Shown: positions 30,779 through 39,806, numbered from the stretch's first letter. The stretch: DNA of 64,000 nucleotides from Flavobacterium sp. GSB-24 (GCF_027924665.1 NZ_AP027043.1:1-64000); one strand, 5' to 3'. Notes: generated by a model from the sequence alone, not told the origin. Numbers and translations are program-made.

Positions 30779-31351
30779 ATGCACAATACAATTTTAGATC
30801 ATATCCAGAAGTTTGTTCCACTCGAGCCATCCGAAATTGACATACTTGAATCATGCTTAACTATAACACAGATTAAGAAAAAGAATCTAGTTTTACAAGA
30901 AGGGCAAGTTTGCAATACTATGTATTTTATTGTAAAAGGATGCATGCGTCAGTATATTATCAATTCTAAAGGGACAGAACAAACGTTACAATTCGCCATT
31001 GAAAACTGGTGGATAACAGATTATTTAAGCTACCACAATCACATACCCTCTCATTTCTACATTCAAGCAGTTGAAACTACTGAAGTTATTGCAATTGAAA
31101 AATCAGTTTTAGAGTCACTGCTTGCGCAAATTCCGAACCTTGAAAGATACTTTCGAATTGTAGCTCAAAAAGCATTTGGCGCCGCGCAGATGAGAATTAA
31201 ATTTCTATTTACAATGTCTGCAGAAGAACGATATAACCATTTTAATAATCTAAATCCAGATTTTGTACAAAGGGTTCCTCAATACATGCTTGCCTCCTAT
31301 TTAGATTTTTCAGCTGAATTTATGAGTAAAATAAGAGCTGGAAAAGTGTGA
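30779..31351 (+). CDS. Crp/Fnr-family transcriptional regulator
   Basis: A 190-residue protein with an N-terminal cyclic-nucleotide-binding-type beta barrel (KKKNLVLQEGQVCNTMYFIVKGCMRQYI, about 33-60) and a short C-terminal helix-turn-helix (about 140-188, VPQYMLASYLDFSAEFMSKIRAGKV). The C-terminal part is slightly short compared with Crp. No FeS cysteine cluster is evident, so it is not a classical Fnr. It lies 79 bp upstream of the carboxymuconolactone-decarboxylase-like gene and is a likely regulator of it. The effector is unknown. Confidence 0.88.
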   Translation: MHNTILDHIQKFVPLEPSEIDILESCLTITQIKKKNLVLQEGQVCNTMYFIVKGCMRQYIINSKGTEQTLQFAIENWWITDYLSYHNHIPSHFYIQAVETTEVIAIEKSVLESLLAQIPNLERYFRIVAQKAFGAAQMRIKFLFTMSAEERYNHFNNLNPDFVQRVPQYMLASYLDFSAEFMSKIRAGKV

Positions 31352-31430
31352 TCTTAATTTCTTGAAGTAGTTCAAGTTTTTAAAAGTATGCATTACTGAC
31401 CTTTGTAATGAACTTTTAAAACATATAAAA

Positions 31431-31865
31431 ATGAAACCAAGAATTGTTATCCCGAATGTTGCTCCAGACGCTTATCAAGCTTTAATGAATTTAGAGAAAT
31501 ATATTTCTACTACCTCACTAACTCCAGTACATAAAGAATTAATTAAGATTCGTGCATCGCAAATCAATGGCTGTGCATTTTGTATAAATATGCATACCGC
31601 TGACGCTAGAAAACATGGAATTTCTGAACAGAGAATCTACCTAATAAGTGCATGGCGTGAAGCTGATGTTTATACGGAAGAAGAAAAAGCAATTTTAGCT
31701 TTGACCGAACAGGTAACCCAAATTAGCAATCATGTTTCTGATGAAGTTTACCAAAACGCAGCACAATTTTTTGACGAAAAATATCTTGCTGAAATCATCC
31801 TTGCCATTATCACAATTAACTCTTGGAATAGACTTGCTATTACAACTGGGTTGAGAGCTGTATAA
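31431..31865 (+). CDS. Carboxymuconolactone decarboxylase (AhpD)-like protein
   Basis: A 144-residue all-helical protein. The hallmark is the redox motif NGCAFCINMHTADARKHG (about 46-63), which carries CxxC with a following His, as in AhpD alkylhydroperoxidases. The expected role is peroxide reduction or a related redox step. The Crp-family regulator just upstream (79 bp) suggests regulated expression. A terminator follows at 31901-31928. The exact substrate is unknown. Confidence 0.88.
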   Translation: MKPRIVIPNVAPDAYQALMNLEKYISTTSLTPVHKELIKIRASQINGCAFCINMHTADARKHGISEQRIYLISAWREADVYTEEEKAILALTEQVTQISNHVSDEVYQNAAQFFDEKYLAEIILAIITINSWNRLAITTGLRAV

Positions 31866-31900
31866 TTTATAAGGATAAATTTACAAGCCTAAAACTCTGC

Positions 31901-31928
31901 AAAGCCCTTTGTTTAAAAGGGCTTTTTG
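31901..31928 (+). terminator. Terminator after the AhpD-like gene
   Basis: Stem AAAGCCCTTT/AAAGGGCTTT (31901-31910 with 31916-31925), 5-nt loop, T-run. Confidence 0.88.
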
Positions 31929-31999
31929 TATTTATCTATAAATGAGAATTAAAAAAATCGTAATTTAAAAATAATTAAAAATACCGTATTTATACTCTT

Positions 32000-32027
32000 T
32001 TGAGATTTCTATAAATATTTATTTTTG
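32000..32027 (+). promoter_or_regulatory. Promoter of the TPR kinase operon
   Basis: TTG (32000-32002), 17-bp spacer, TATTTTTG (32020-32027). The predicted transcription start is about 7 nt further, almost at the ATG (32032), so the mRNA may be leaderless. Confidence 0.7.
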
Positions 32028-32031
32028 GCAC

Positions 32032-33756
32032 ATGATTCCAAAAAGAGCGCAAATAATTACTTGTTTAATAACTGCTTTGTTAATGCTTACATCTTGTCGA
32101 AAGCAAAATGTCGATAGCTCAAAAAAAATAAACAGAGAAATCGAAATTAAGGAGATCATAAGTAAAGCAAATAAGTTTTACAATAATTATAATAATACTG
32201 ACAGCGCTTTTTTCTACTACAACAAAGCAAGAGTTGCCTGCAATCTTAAAAAAGATCTTAAAAGTTATGTTTCTTGCATGTACTACATGGCCGAAATCCA
32301 ACAAGACCATGAAGATTTTGTTGGAAGCATTAAAACAGCAATGGAAACAGTTCCGCTTTTAGATGAATTAAACAACTCTGATTATATATGGAATATCTAT
32401 AGTGTTTTGGGAAGGAATTATTATTACACCTATGACTATCCAACTGCAATATATTATTACTCTAAAGCTTTTACGTTAAAAACTAATAAAATAAATAAAC
32501 TCGAAGCAAAAAATAATATCGCTGTTATTTACATAAAACAACAAAAGTTCGACAAAGCACTTCCTATTTTTGTTTCAATCAGTAATGAAAAAATCGTACA
32601 ACAAAATCCTGAAAACTATTCTAAAATATTAGATTATATAGGTTATTGTTATTATAAACTCAAGAATTCAAAAGCATTGATTTTTTTTGAAATGAGTTTA
32701 AAAATAAAGTCTAAAGCAAATTATATAGAGGGTTTAGGCAGGACCTACTATAATCTCGCCGAATACTATCAAAATGATAAAGCCGATTTAGCAATGAAAT
32801 ATGCAAAATTAAGTTATAAAAACTATACACTATCGGGCAATACTGACGACCGCTTACTTGCTTTAAAATTTATCATAGAAAATAGTTCTGATATTGATTC
32901 AAAAAAAAATGCTCTACTTTACACAAGAGTAATAGATAGTATTTTTGAAGTAAGACAAAGAGCTAAAAATCAATTTGCAAAAATTAAATATGACTCAAAA
33001 AAAGAAAAAGAAGAGAACTTAAAATTAAAAGCTCAAAAAATTAAAAATAAACTTCAAATAGTAAAACAGCAAAGCAAAAACATTGTATCATATATCATAA
33101 TCGTATTAGCCTCATGCCTAATTGTTTTTCTTTATTTTTTTTTAACACTACGAAATAATCGTCAAAAAATTGAAGCAACTTATCAGAGCGAAATCAGAAT
33201 TTCAAAAAAATTGCATGATGAATTAGCTAATGATATTTACCACACAATGGCATTTGTCGAAAACAGAAATCTTACTTCTCCAGAAAACAGAAATCATTTA
33301 TTAAAAAAACTAGACAATATCTACTCCCGAACAAAAAATATTTCTAAAGACAATACTCCTGCCATTAGCGATCACAATTATGTAGCTTCGCTAAAAGATA
33401 TGATATCAGGATTTGACACTCCAAATATTAATATTTTAATAAATGGTCTCAATACTATTAACTGGGATAAAATTAATGAAGATAAAAAAACATCCATTTA
33501 CCGAACTATACAGGAATTGTTCGTAAATATGAAAAAGCATAGTGATGCAAGTTTAGCAGCAATAACATTTAAAGTACTGGAGAATATTATAATTATCACT
33601 TACACGGATAACGGAAAAGGAATCGATAAAAATAAAATGATATTAAGAAATGGTTTGAGCAATATTGAGAATCGAATTCATGCTGTTAGAGGTGATACTG
33701 AAATTCATTCCGGTTTAGGAAAAGGTTTTAAGGTTATAATTAAAGTTCCAGTATAA
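32032..33756 (+). CDS. Lipoprotein TPR sensor histidine kinase
   Basis: A 574-residue two-component sensor. It has a lipoprotein signal (LMLTSC, about 18-23), a TPR region (about 40-330) that forms the periplasmic sensor, a transmembrane helix (about 351-373), and a cytoplasmic kinase of the NarX/HisKA_3-HATPase type. H395 in KKLHDELAND is the phosphoacceptor. The ATPase keeps N499 and the full G1 box D526-N-G-K-G530. It overlaps the next kinase gene by one base (TAATG) and shares an operon with the response regulator at 35559. The signal is unknown. Confidence 0.92.
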   Translation: MIPKRAQIITCLITALLMLTSCRKQNVDSSKKINREIEIKEIISKANKFYNNYNNTDSAFFYYNKARVACNLKKDLKSYVSCMYYMAEIQQDHEDFVGSIKTAMETVPLLDELNNSDYIWNIYSVLGRNYYYTYDYPTAIYYYSKAFTLKTNKINKLEAKNNIAVIYIKQQKFDKALPIFVSISNEKIVQQNPENYSKILDYIGYCYYKLKNSKALIFFEMSLKIKSKANYIEGLGRTYYNLAEYYQNDKADLAMKYAKLSYKNYTLSGNTDDRLLALKFIIENSSDIDSKKNALLYTRVIDSIFEVRQRAKNQFAKIKYDSKKEKEENLKLKAQKIKNKLQIVKQQSKNIVSYIIIVLASCLIVFLYFFLTLRNNRQKIEATYQSEIRISKKLHDELANDIYHTMAFVENRNLTSPENRNHLLKKLDNIYSRTKNISKDNTPAISDHNYVASLKDMISGFDTPNINILINGLNTINWDKINEDKKTSIYRTIQELFVNMKKHSDASLAAITFKVLENIIIITYTDNGKGIDKNKMILRNGLSNIENRIHAVRGDTEIHSGLGKGFKVIIKVPV

Positions 33757-35549
33757 TGATTAAGAACTTGTTTCTATTTCGCTTTTTTCAAAAAAAACAC
33801 ATTATATTTTGCTTGCTAATCTTCGGTATAATTTTGGCAACGATCTTTTATATACAGCTTTCTAAGGCAAAAAACGATAAAGTACTACACATCAACACCG
33901 ATCGTTCAGTTGCAATTAAACAAATGATGGAAAAATCTAATGCTTTTTGGTATTCAGGAAAAAATGATAGTGCCCTTTTTTATTTCAATAGAACACAATT
34001 GTTATGTTACCCAAAAGCAGATTATGCAGATTATTATGTTGGTTCATTAAACAATATGGTCGAAATTCTCCAACAAAATGGTAATTATAACGAAGCAGAA
34101 ACCACACTTATAAAAGCATTCCCTTACTTAGAAAAAACTACCAATGTAAAATATGCCGTTAACGCTTATACCTTCATGGCTTACAACTATTTGTATATGT
34201 ACGATTATGAAAAAGCGTTGTATTATCATAGAAAAGCATTAAAAAAAGCAATCTCTACATTTAGGAAAGCGAGAATATTGTCTGAAATTGCATTTGCATA
34301 TATGCACCAGAAAAAATATCAAGAGGCGGTAAATTTATTAGAACCTATATCTAAGTGCAAGATTGCAGATAAAATCACCCCTTCAAATACAAATGCTCAA
34401 CGTGCAGCTATTCTATATAATCTAGGTCTTTCTTACTTAAGACTAGGAGACCACAAAGATGAGGCATTGAAATGCTTTAACGAAAGCCTAGAATTAACCC
34501 TAAAACTCAATGACGATTATGAATTAATCGGCAACTACTACGCTTTTTATTTGTTTTATTCAAAATACCACAATCCTGTATTAAAAAAAATTAACGCAGA
34601 AAAAGCTTACTATTGTGCAAAAAGCGCAAAATCTGTAACAAATGAAATCAACATGTTAGCTTCCCTAATCGAAGCGGATAATGCTGAAAATTCAAAAAAA
34701 CACTGGAAAGTTTATAGTAAAAAAATTGACAGTCTTATTGTTAGCAGAAAAAAAGCAAAAAATCAATTTGCCAATATAATATACGATTCTAAAAAAGACA
34801 AAGAAGAAAATTTAGAGCTCAAAACTCAAAAATTAGAAAATGAATTAGAGCTGCAGAGACAAAAAAACAGAAGCTTTATTTCTTACATTATCATATCTTT
34901 CTCCATTTTCATATTGCTTTTTTTAATCTTTTATATAACCTCAAAAGGCAAAAGGGAAAAAAAAGATATCATATATAAAAGTGAAATGCGAATTTCAAAT
35001 AAATTACATGATGAACTTGCCATAAATGTCCACCAAACTTTATTATTCGCAGAAGATAATGATCTGGAAAATGAAGAAAATAAAGAAAAATTACTTTATC
35101 ACTTGAATAACATTTACTCAAAAACACGAAACATTTCAAAAGAAAATAGTCAAATTCCAACAGATGATCGATATGTAGCAATTTTAAAAGAAATGATTTC
35201 AGAGTATAGATCTAAAGATGTCAATATTATCCTAAATGGTTTTGATGTCGTTTTTTGGAATACAATCGAAAAAAATAGAAAAATAATACTCTATAGAATT
35301 TTACAGGAGCTTTTATTTAATATGAAAAAGCATAGCGATGCAACTTTGATAAGCATTATACTAAAAATAAATAACAAAAGCCTTACTGTAGTATGCACTG
35401 ATAACAGTACTGAAATTACGACTAAAGATACAATTTTAGAAAAAAGACTACAAAATGTGGAAAACCGTATTAAAACAATAAAAGGAACTATTAATTTTGA
35501 CAAAAATACAGAAAGAGGTTTTAAAATAAGTTTCACATTCCCTATATAA
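33756..35549 (+). CDS. Second TPR sensor histidine kinase, degenerate ATP site
   Basis: A 597-residue paralogue of the preceding kinase: N-terminal transmembrane helix (about 17-37), TPR sensor (about 50-330), second transmembrane helix (about 373-396) and kinase domain. H418 in LHDELAIN is kept and N522 is kept, but the G1 box reads D549-N-S551-T-E553, with both glycines replaced, and the later NGL of the lid is KRL. It probably cannot bind ATP normally, and may act as a partner or phosphoacceptor for the first kinase. Start overlaps the upstream stop by one base. The response regulator gene follows after 9 bp. Confidence 0.9.
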   Translation: MIKNLFLFRFFQKKHIIFCLLIFGIILATIFYIQLSKAKNDKVLHINTDRSVAIKQMMEKSNAFWYSGKNDSALFYFNRTQLLCYPKADYADYYVGSLNNMVEILQQNGNYNEAETTLIKAFPYLEKTTNVKYAVNAYTFMAYNYLYMYDYEKALYYHRKALKKAISTFRKARILSEIAFAYMHQKKYQEAVNLLEPISKCKIADKITPSNTNAQRAAILYNLGLSYLRLGDHKDEALKCFNESLELTLKLNDDYELIGNYYAFYLFYSKYHNPVLKKINAEKAYYCAKSAKSVTNEINMLASLIEADNAENSKKHWKVYSKKIDSLIVSRKKAKNQFANIIYDSKKDKEENLELKTQKLENELELQRQKNRSFISYIIISFSIFILLFLIFYITSKGKREKKDIIYKSEMRISNKLHDELAINVHQTLLFAEDNDLENEENKEKLLYHLNNIYSKTRNISKENSQIPTDDRYVAILKEMISEYRSKDVNIILNGFDVVFWNTIEKNRKIILYRILQELLFNMKKHSDATLISIILKINNKSLTVVCTDNSTEITTKDTILEKRLQNVENRIKTIKGTINFDKNTERGFKISFTFPI

Positions 35550-35558
35550 GATTTAAAT

Positions 35559-36227
35559 ATGTTTAAAAAAGTTTTAGTTGCCGAAGATTTAGACAGTATC
35601 AGCATCGCTGTAGTTCAAGTTCTGGAAGAATTAGAGGTTCCGGTAATTGACCATGTAAAATATTGTGATGAAGGTTTACTCAAAGTAAAAAAAGCTTTAT
35701 TGGAAAAAGAGCCTTACGATCTCTTAATTACCGATTTGTCATTTAAATTAGATCATAGAAAAGCCGACTTAACAAGTGGAGACGAACTAATTGAGGCTGT
35801 AAATCATGTTCAGCCTGAATTAAAAAAAATTGTTTTTTCTATCGAAGATAAAAGCTATAGAATCAAAACTCTTTTTAATGAATTGGGTATTAATGCATAC
35901 GTTTCTAAAGGACGAAACAGTATGACTGAGCTAAAGAATGCCGTTGAAAGCACATACAATAATGAGGAAAGAATACTTTCTTCTGATTTATCTTTTAGCT
36001 TTAATGATAAATCTTTGATTGAAATTGAATCATATGACATTTCGATCTTAAAACTTCTTTCACAAGGATATATTTTAGAAAGTATTTCTAAAGAATTTAA
36101 AGATTTATCTATTACTCCTAATGGAACGAGCAGTATTGAGAAGAGAATCAATAAATTAAAAATATATTTTAAAGCAAATAATAATGTGCATCTAATTGCA
36201 ATAGCTAAAGATTTTGGCCTAGTATAA
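35559..36227 (+). CDS. Response regulator with variant LuxR-like output domain
   Basis: A 222-residue regulator. The receiver has E9-D10 and phosphoacceptor D59 (LLITDLSF), followed by an extra stretch (FKLDHRKADLTSGDELI) where most receivers have only a short loop, then the conserved Lys in YVSKG near 119. The C-terminal part (about 155-222, LLSQGYILESISKEF) resembles a LuxR-type helix-turn-helix but is diverged. It lies 9 bp after the second TPR kinase, so it is very likely the partner of this kinase pair. Confidence 0.85.
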   Translation: MFKKVLVAEDLDSISIAVVQVLEELEVPVIDHVKYCDEGLLKVKKALLEKEPYDLLITDLSFKLDHRKADLTSGDELIEAVNHVQPELKKIVFSIEDKSYRIKTLFNELGINAYVSKGRNSMTELKNAVESTYNNEERILSSDLSFSFNDKSLIEIESYDISILKLLSQGYILESISKEFKDLSITPNGTSSIEKRINKLKIYFKANNNVHLIAIAKDFGLV

Positions 36228-36236
36228 ATTGATGAG

Positions 36237-36256
36237 CTTTACGGTTTTCCGTAAGG
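36237..36256. promoter_or_regulatory. Palindromic motif TACGG-N4-CCGTA
   Basis: CTTTACGG-TTTT-CCGTAAGG, an inverted repeat with one mismatch, 20 bp upstream of a -7 element TACATTTG (36276-36283). It lies just after the response regulator gene and could be its operator for the next gene. Confidence 0.45.
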
Positions 36257-36305
36257 ATTACAACTTTGATAGATATACATTTGTAAATAACCTACTAACC
36301 TTCTA

Positions 36306-36539
36306 ATGAAACCAAAAAATAAAGCTATTATTTTATTTGCAAAAATTAACACAACTCAAAATAAAATTATTATGAAAACAATGCTTCTTTGCCTTTTTTT
36401 ATCAATTAGTTTTGCTTTAGTTTCTGAAAAAACAGGCTGGCTGGAAATCGATTGGAAAATAATTTTTATTCCAGCTTTACTTGTTTTACAAATCATCATT
36501 ATTGGTACTGCCTTAAAAAACAGATATAAAAAACACTAG
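36306..36539 (+). CDS. Small membrane protein of unknown function
   Basis: A 77-residue open frame with a likely internal start at 36372 (MKTMLLCLFLSISFALV, 55 residues). Either way it has two hydrophobic segments (about 26-40 and 53-71) and ends KNRYKKH. A -7 element TACATTTG at 36276-36283 sits upstream. I do not recognise a family. It follows the TPR-kinase operon with 78 bp between and may belong to that regulon. Confidence 0.55.
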   Translation: MKPKNKAIILFAKINTTQNKIIMKTMLLCLFLSISFALVSEKTGWLEIDWKIIFIPALLVLQIIIIGTALKNRYKKH

Positions 36540-36609
36540 GTAATTCTAAGAGAGGTATGATATTCATATTATAGGAAATATCTATATTTGATTTCATTTT
36601 TAATTGTAC

Positions 36610-37413
36610 ATGAAAAACGTTCTAAGCCTTCTCTTACTATTATTTACATTTTTATCATTTGCTCAAACCAAAGTTCTATCTTGGAATATCGAAAATTTTG
36701 GTAAGTCAAAATCCGATATTGAGCTAAATTATATTGCTAAACAAATTTCAACTTACGACATAATTGCAATTCAAGAGGTAGTCGCTGGAAATGGCGGTGC
36801 CCAAAGCGTCGCTAAACTTTCTGAACTACTAAATCAAAAAGGATTTAAATGGAATTATAGTATCAGTGATCCTACAGCGAGCAGTAGTTATAAAACTGAG
36901 CGATACGCTTATATTTGGAAAACAAACAAGGTCAAATTGAAAAATAAGCCTTGGCTCGAGAAAAAATACAACTTAGAAATTGACCGAGAACCTTATTTTG
37001 CTACTTTCGAGATTAATAAAAAAGCGATCACTCTGGTTAATTTTCATGCTATAACTAAAAAAAAACAGCCCGAAACTGAAATTAAATATTTTAAATTCTT
37101 ACCAAATCAATATCCGAATTTAAACTTGGTTTTTTTAGGTGACTTCAATTGTCCCGAAAAACATACTGTTTTTAATCCGTTAAAAGGAATGGGGTATTTA
37201 TCGGTATTCAAAAATCAAAAAACCACACTTAAGCAAAAATGTAAAAACAATGTCTGTCTAGCTTCTGAGTTTGACAACATATTTTACAAAGATTCCAATT
37301 TAAAGCTTATTAATTCAGGAGTTATTAAATTCTACGAAGATTATGATTCTCTACAAAATGCTAGAAGAGTTTCTGATCATATTCCGGTTTGGTTTGAATT
37401 CTCCTTAAACTAA
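36610..37413 (+). CDS. Exported endonuclease/exonuclease/phosphatase-family protein
   Basis: A 267-residue protein with a signal peptide (MKNVLSLLLLLFTFLSFAQ) and the EEP fold: LSWNIENFGKSKSD near 24-37, IAIQEVVAGN (catalytic Glu), FLGDFNCPE (about 176-184), and the C-terminal SDHIPVWFEF with the catalytic His. It could be a nuclease or a phosphodiesterase. I chose the ATG at 36610; the open frame begins two codons earlier with TTG. A -7 element TATATTTG lies at 36583-36590. It converges with the next gene, leaving 2 bp between. Confidence 0.86.
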   Translation: MKNVLSLLLLLFTFLSFAQTKVLSWNIENFGKSKSDIELNYIAKQISTYDIIAIQEVVAGNGGAQSVAKLSELLNQKGFKWNYSISDPTASSSYKTERYAYIWKTNKVKLKNKPWLEKKYNLEIDREPYFATFEINKKAITLVNFHAITKKKQPETEIKYFKFLPNQYPNLNLVFLGDFNCPEKHTVFNPLKGMGYLSVFKNQKTTLKQKCKNNVCLASEFDNIFYKDSNLKLINSGVIKFYEDYDSLQNARRVSDHIPVWFEFSLN

Positions 37414-37415
37414 AA

Positions 37416-38675
37416 TTAGGTTTTAAGCTTCTTTTTTCTAGCAGCAGGAAATAATACATTATTCAAAATTAATCTGTATCCTGGAGAATTAGGATGCAAA
37501 TCTAACACAGTCGGCGGATCTCCTACTTGATGTTGAAAATCTTCTGGATCATGGCCTCCAAAAAAAGTAAACATCCCTTTTCCTTTTTCACCATGAATAT
37601 ATCTAGATTCTCCATTTAATTCGCAAGTTCCCATTATGAGAACATTAGATTTTATTAATGAAGTATCAAAAGAAGTCGTTTGTCCCATAAAACCTTTTAC
37701 TAATTGCGTATGATTTTGACACAACATACTAGGAATTGGATCCCATTTTGCAGAAAATTCCATTAAAGTAAAATAATCCTTATCCATCACGATACGCCTT
37801 TTGGTAGTCATATCGATATCTGAAAATTCATAAACTTCAGGTTTTCTTTCTAAAGTAAAGTTTTTAAAAGCAAAAGAATTATTATAATTTAGTTTTGACT
37901 GGTAATTTGATTCACTTGGATCACCATCAAACATTGTTTCGCAAATATCTACTCCGTCTGCTGCAAGTGCAATATCAAAACTATCCGTTGCAGAACACAT
38001 TGCAAACATAAAACCACCACCAATAACAAAATCTCTAATTTTGTTGGCAACAGCACCTTTTTCTTGAGATACCTTATCATATCCTAATTTTGCTGCAAGT
38101 GCTTCAGCATCTTTTTTCTGATCGATATACCAAGGGGTATTTTTATATGCAGCGTAAAATTTTCCATACTGACCTGTAAAATCTTCATGATGTAAATGCA
38201 GCCAATCGTATAACAAAAGCTGGTCGCTTAATACTTCTTCGTCATAAATTGGTGTAAACGGAATTTCGGCATAAGTTAAAACCAGCGTTACAGCATCGTC
38301 CCACGGTTGTTTCCCTTTTGGTGTGTATACTGCAATCTTTGGAGCTTTTTCTAAAATTACCGACTCCATATTTTGAGAAGGACTCGAAATTTCATTTAAG
38401 ATAGAAGTTTGTTCACTATCTGAAATTACTTCAAAGCTAACTCCCCTAATTTTACATTCTTTTCTAATCTCCTCAGCATCTGGCAACAAAAAAGAACCAC
38501 CACGATAATTTAAAAGCCAGCTTGCTTTGTAATCTCTGCTTAAACACCAATATGTTATACCATAAGCCTTTAAGTGATTTTGCTGTGTAGTTTCGTCCAT
38601 CGGAATTAAGATAAACGATGCTCGAGCACTAAATGTAATTAGTAGTATAAAAATGTAGAATAAACTCCTATTCAT
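37416..38675 (-). CDS. Exported protein of the Bacteroidota asparagine-synthetase-B-like group
   Basis: A 419-residue protein with a signal peptide (about 1-20, ending FSARAS). Homologues in Bacteroidota are commonly labelled asparagine synthetase B, but I see no N-terminal Cys nucleophile and no synthetase P-loop. KIAVYTPKGKQPWDDAVTLVLTYAEIPFTPIYDEEVL (about 115-150), GGGFMFAMCSATDSFDIAL and FTFFGGHDPEDFQHQVGDPPT suggest a GATase-like or related fold. Export makes an asparagine synthetase role unlikely. The function is unknown. Confidence 0.7.
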   Translation of the reverse strand: MNRSLFYIFILLITFSARASFILIPMDETTQQNHLKAYGITYWCLSRDYKASWLLNYRGGSFLLPDAEEIRKECKIRGVSFEVISDSEQTSILNEISSPSQNMESVILEKAPKIAVYTPKGKQPWDDAVTLVLTYAEIPFTPIYDEEVLSDQLLLYDWLHLHHEDFTGQYGKFYAAYKNTPWYIDQKKDAEALAAKLGYDKVSQEKGAVANKIRDFVIGGGFMFAMCSATDSFDIALAADGVDICETMFDGDPSESNYQSKLNYNNSFAFKNFTLERKPEVYEFSDIDMTTKRRIVMDKDYFTLMEFSAKWDPIPSMLCQNHTQLVKGFMGQTTSFDTSLIKSNVLIMGTCELNGESRYIHGEKGKGMFTFFGGHDPEDFQHQVGDPPTVLDLHPNSPGYRLILNNVLFPAARKKKLKT

Positions 38676-38767
38676 CCGAAAATTATTTTAGTAAAGATAT
38701 AAAGGAAGAATCTAAAAAAAGAATCGTGAGATTTTTTTCTGGCATAATAGAATGTTAAATATAAAAA

Positions 38768-38818
38768 CAGGGGTAAATACCTGATTTACAATATTAAAAA
38801 AAACAGGTAAAAACACCT
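38768..38818. promoter_or_regulatory. Two palindromic motifs upstream of the 41-residue gene
   Basis: CAGGGGTAAATACCTG (38768-38783) and AGGTAAAAACACCT (38805-38818) lie just before a -7 element TACATTTG (38842-38849). Related TACCT/AGGTA palindromes occur at 57175-57190. Confidence 0.4.
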
Positions 38819-38895
38819 ATAGTGTGGCAAAATATTCTATATACATTTGCTATCCCAGGTCATAAAACTAATCAATGCAAAAAAAATCAACCACC

Positions 38896-39021
38896 ATGAA
38901 GTTTAATGATAGTAATAACCAAGAAAAGGGTATGAATATAATTCAAAAAATAGGTCTATGTGTTCTTGTCATAACAATCATCTTATATTACGTATTGTCA
39001 ATTCAATTTTTGACAGCGTAA
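38896..39021 (+). CDS. 41-residue single-pass membrane peptide
   Basis: A small open frame starting at ATG 38896: MKFNDSNNQEKGMNII, then a hydrophobic stretch (about 18-34, IGLCVLVITIILYYVLS) and a short tail. A -7 element TACATTTG lies at 38842-38849, 47 bp upstream. It ends 4 bp before the convergent stop codon of the LuxR-type regulator. It is too short to assign, but its composition (one helix, charged N terminus) and promoter favour a real gene. Confidence 0.5.
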   Translation: MKFNDSNNQEKGMNIIQKIGLCVLVITIILYYVLSIQFLTA

Positions 39022-39025
39022 TATT

Positions 39026-39691
39026 TTAAATTGTTAGAACAGCTAAGTCATTTTGAATGGCGTATACTACTAAGCCTGCAATATTTCGTGATTCTGTTTT
39101 GAGCAGTAAATTATTTCTGTGTCCTTCTATAGTTCTTGGACTTAAAAAAAGATGATCTGCAATTTCTGCAGTTGTTTTCTGCTGACAGATCAATTGCAGG
39201 ATTTCCACTTCACGAGGAGAAAGAAAATTAGTTTCTAAACCGCCTTTTGAATTCTTAGGAGAAACTATTGTTTCTTGAATTGTTTTTAAAACGCTTTCGT
39301 TATAATAAAATCCTTTTGCAGCTACTTCATTAATAGTGTGTATTAAATCTTTTGGGGTGGTATTTTTTATTAAATAAGCAACCGCACCTACCTGAATCAT
39401 ATTGGCAATAAATGATTTTGTATCATAACTTGTCAGAGCAATGATCTTAATGTCTGGAAACGATTTCCTTATAATTTTTGTAGCTTCGACACCATTTAAA
39501 ACTGGCATCTTTAAATCCATTATAATAATGTCGGGCTTAATTTCATTTTTATTTAACTGAGAAATAAGTTCATCTCCGTTTGAAGCTTCAAAAAGAACAT
39601 CAAAATTTTCTTCTCTCTGCAATAAAAAAGAAATTCCTTTTCGAAACAAAATTTCATCATCGACTAGGGCAATTTTAATAGCAGCATTCAT
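39026..39691 (-). CDS. NarL/LuxR-type response regulator
   Basis: A 221-residue regulator with a receiver (D11, D12, phosphoacceptor D59 in IIMDLKMPVLNG, Lys in YLIKNTT) and a C-terminal LuxR helix-turn-helix (about 152-215, LSPREVEILQLICQQKTTAEIADHLFLSPRTIEGHRNNLL). It sits 115 bp after the kinase gene at 39807, on the same strand, and is its obvious partner. Target promoters are unknown. Confidence 0.94.
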   Translation of the reverse strand: MNAAIKIALVDDEILFRKGISFLLQREENFDVLFEASNGDELISQLNKNEIKPDIIIMDLKMPVLNGVEATKIIRKSFPDIKIIALTSYDTKSFIANMIQVGAVAYLIKNTTPKDLIHTINEVAAKGFYYNESVLKTIQETIVSPKNSKGGLETNFLSPREVEILQLICQQKTTAEIADHLFLSPRTIEGHRNNLLLKTESRNIAGLVVYAIQNDLAVLTI

Positions 39692-39806
39692 TTAATTTGA
39701 TTTTGGTCGTTTGTTTTGGTATGCCGAATTTACGAAATATCATTTATAAAAAGTCCATTTAGCTTGTTTTATTGAGTAAAAATCTTATTTTAATAGAAAA
39801 ACTAGA

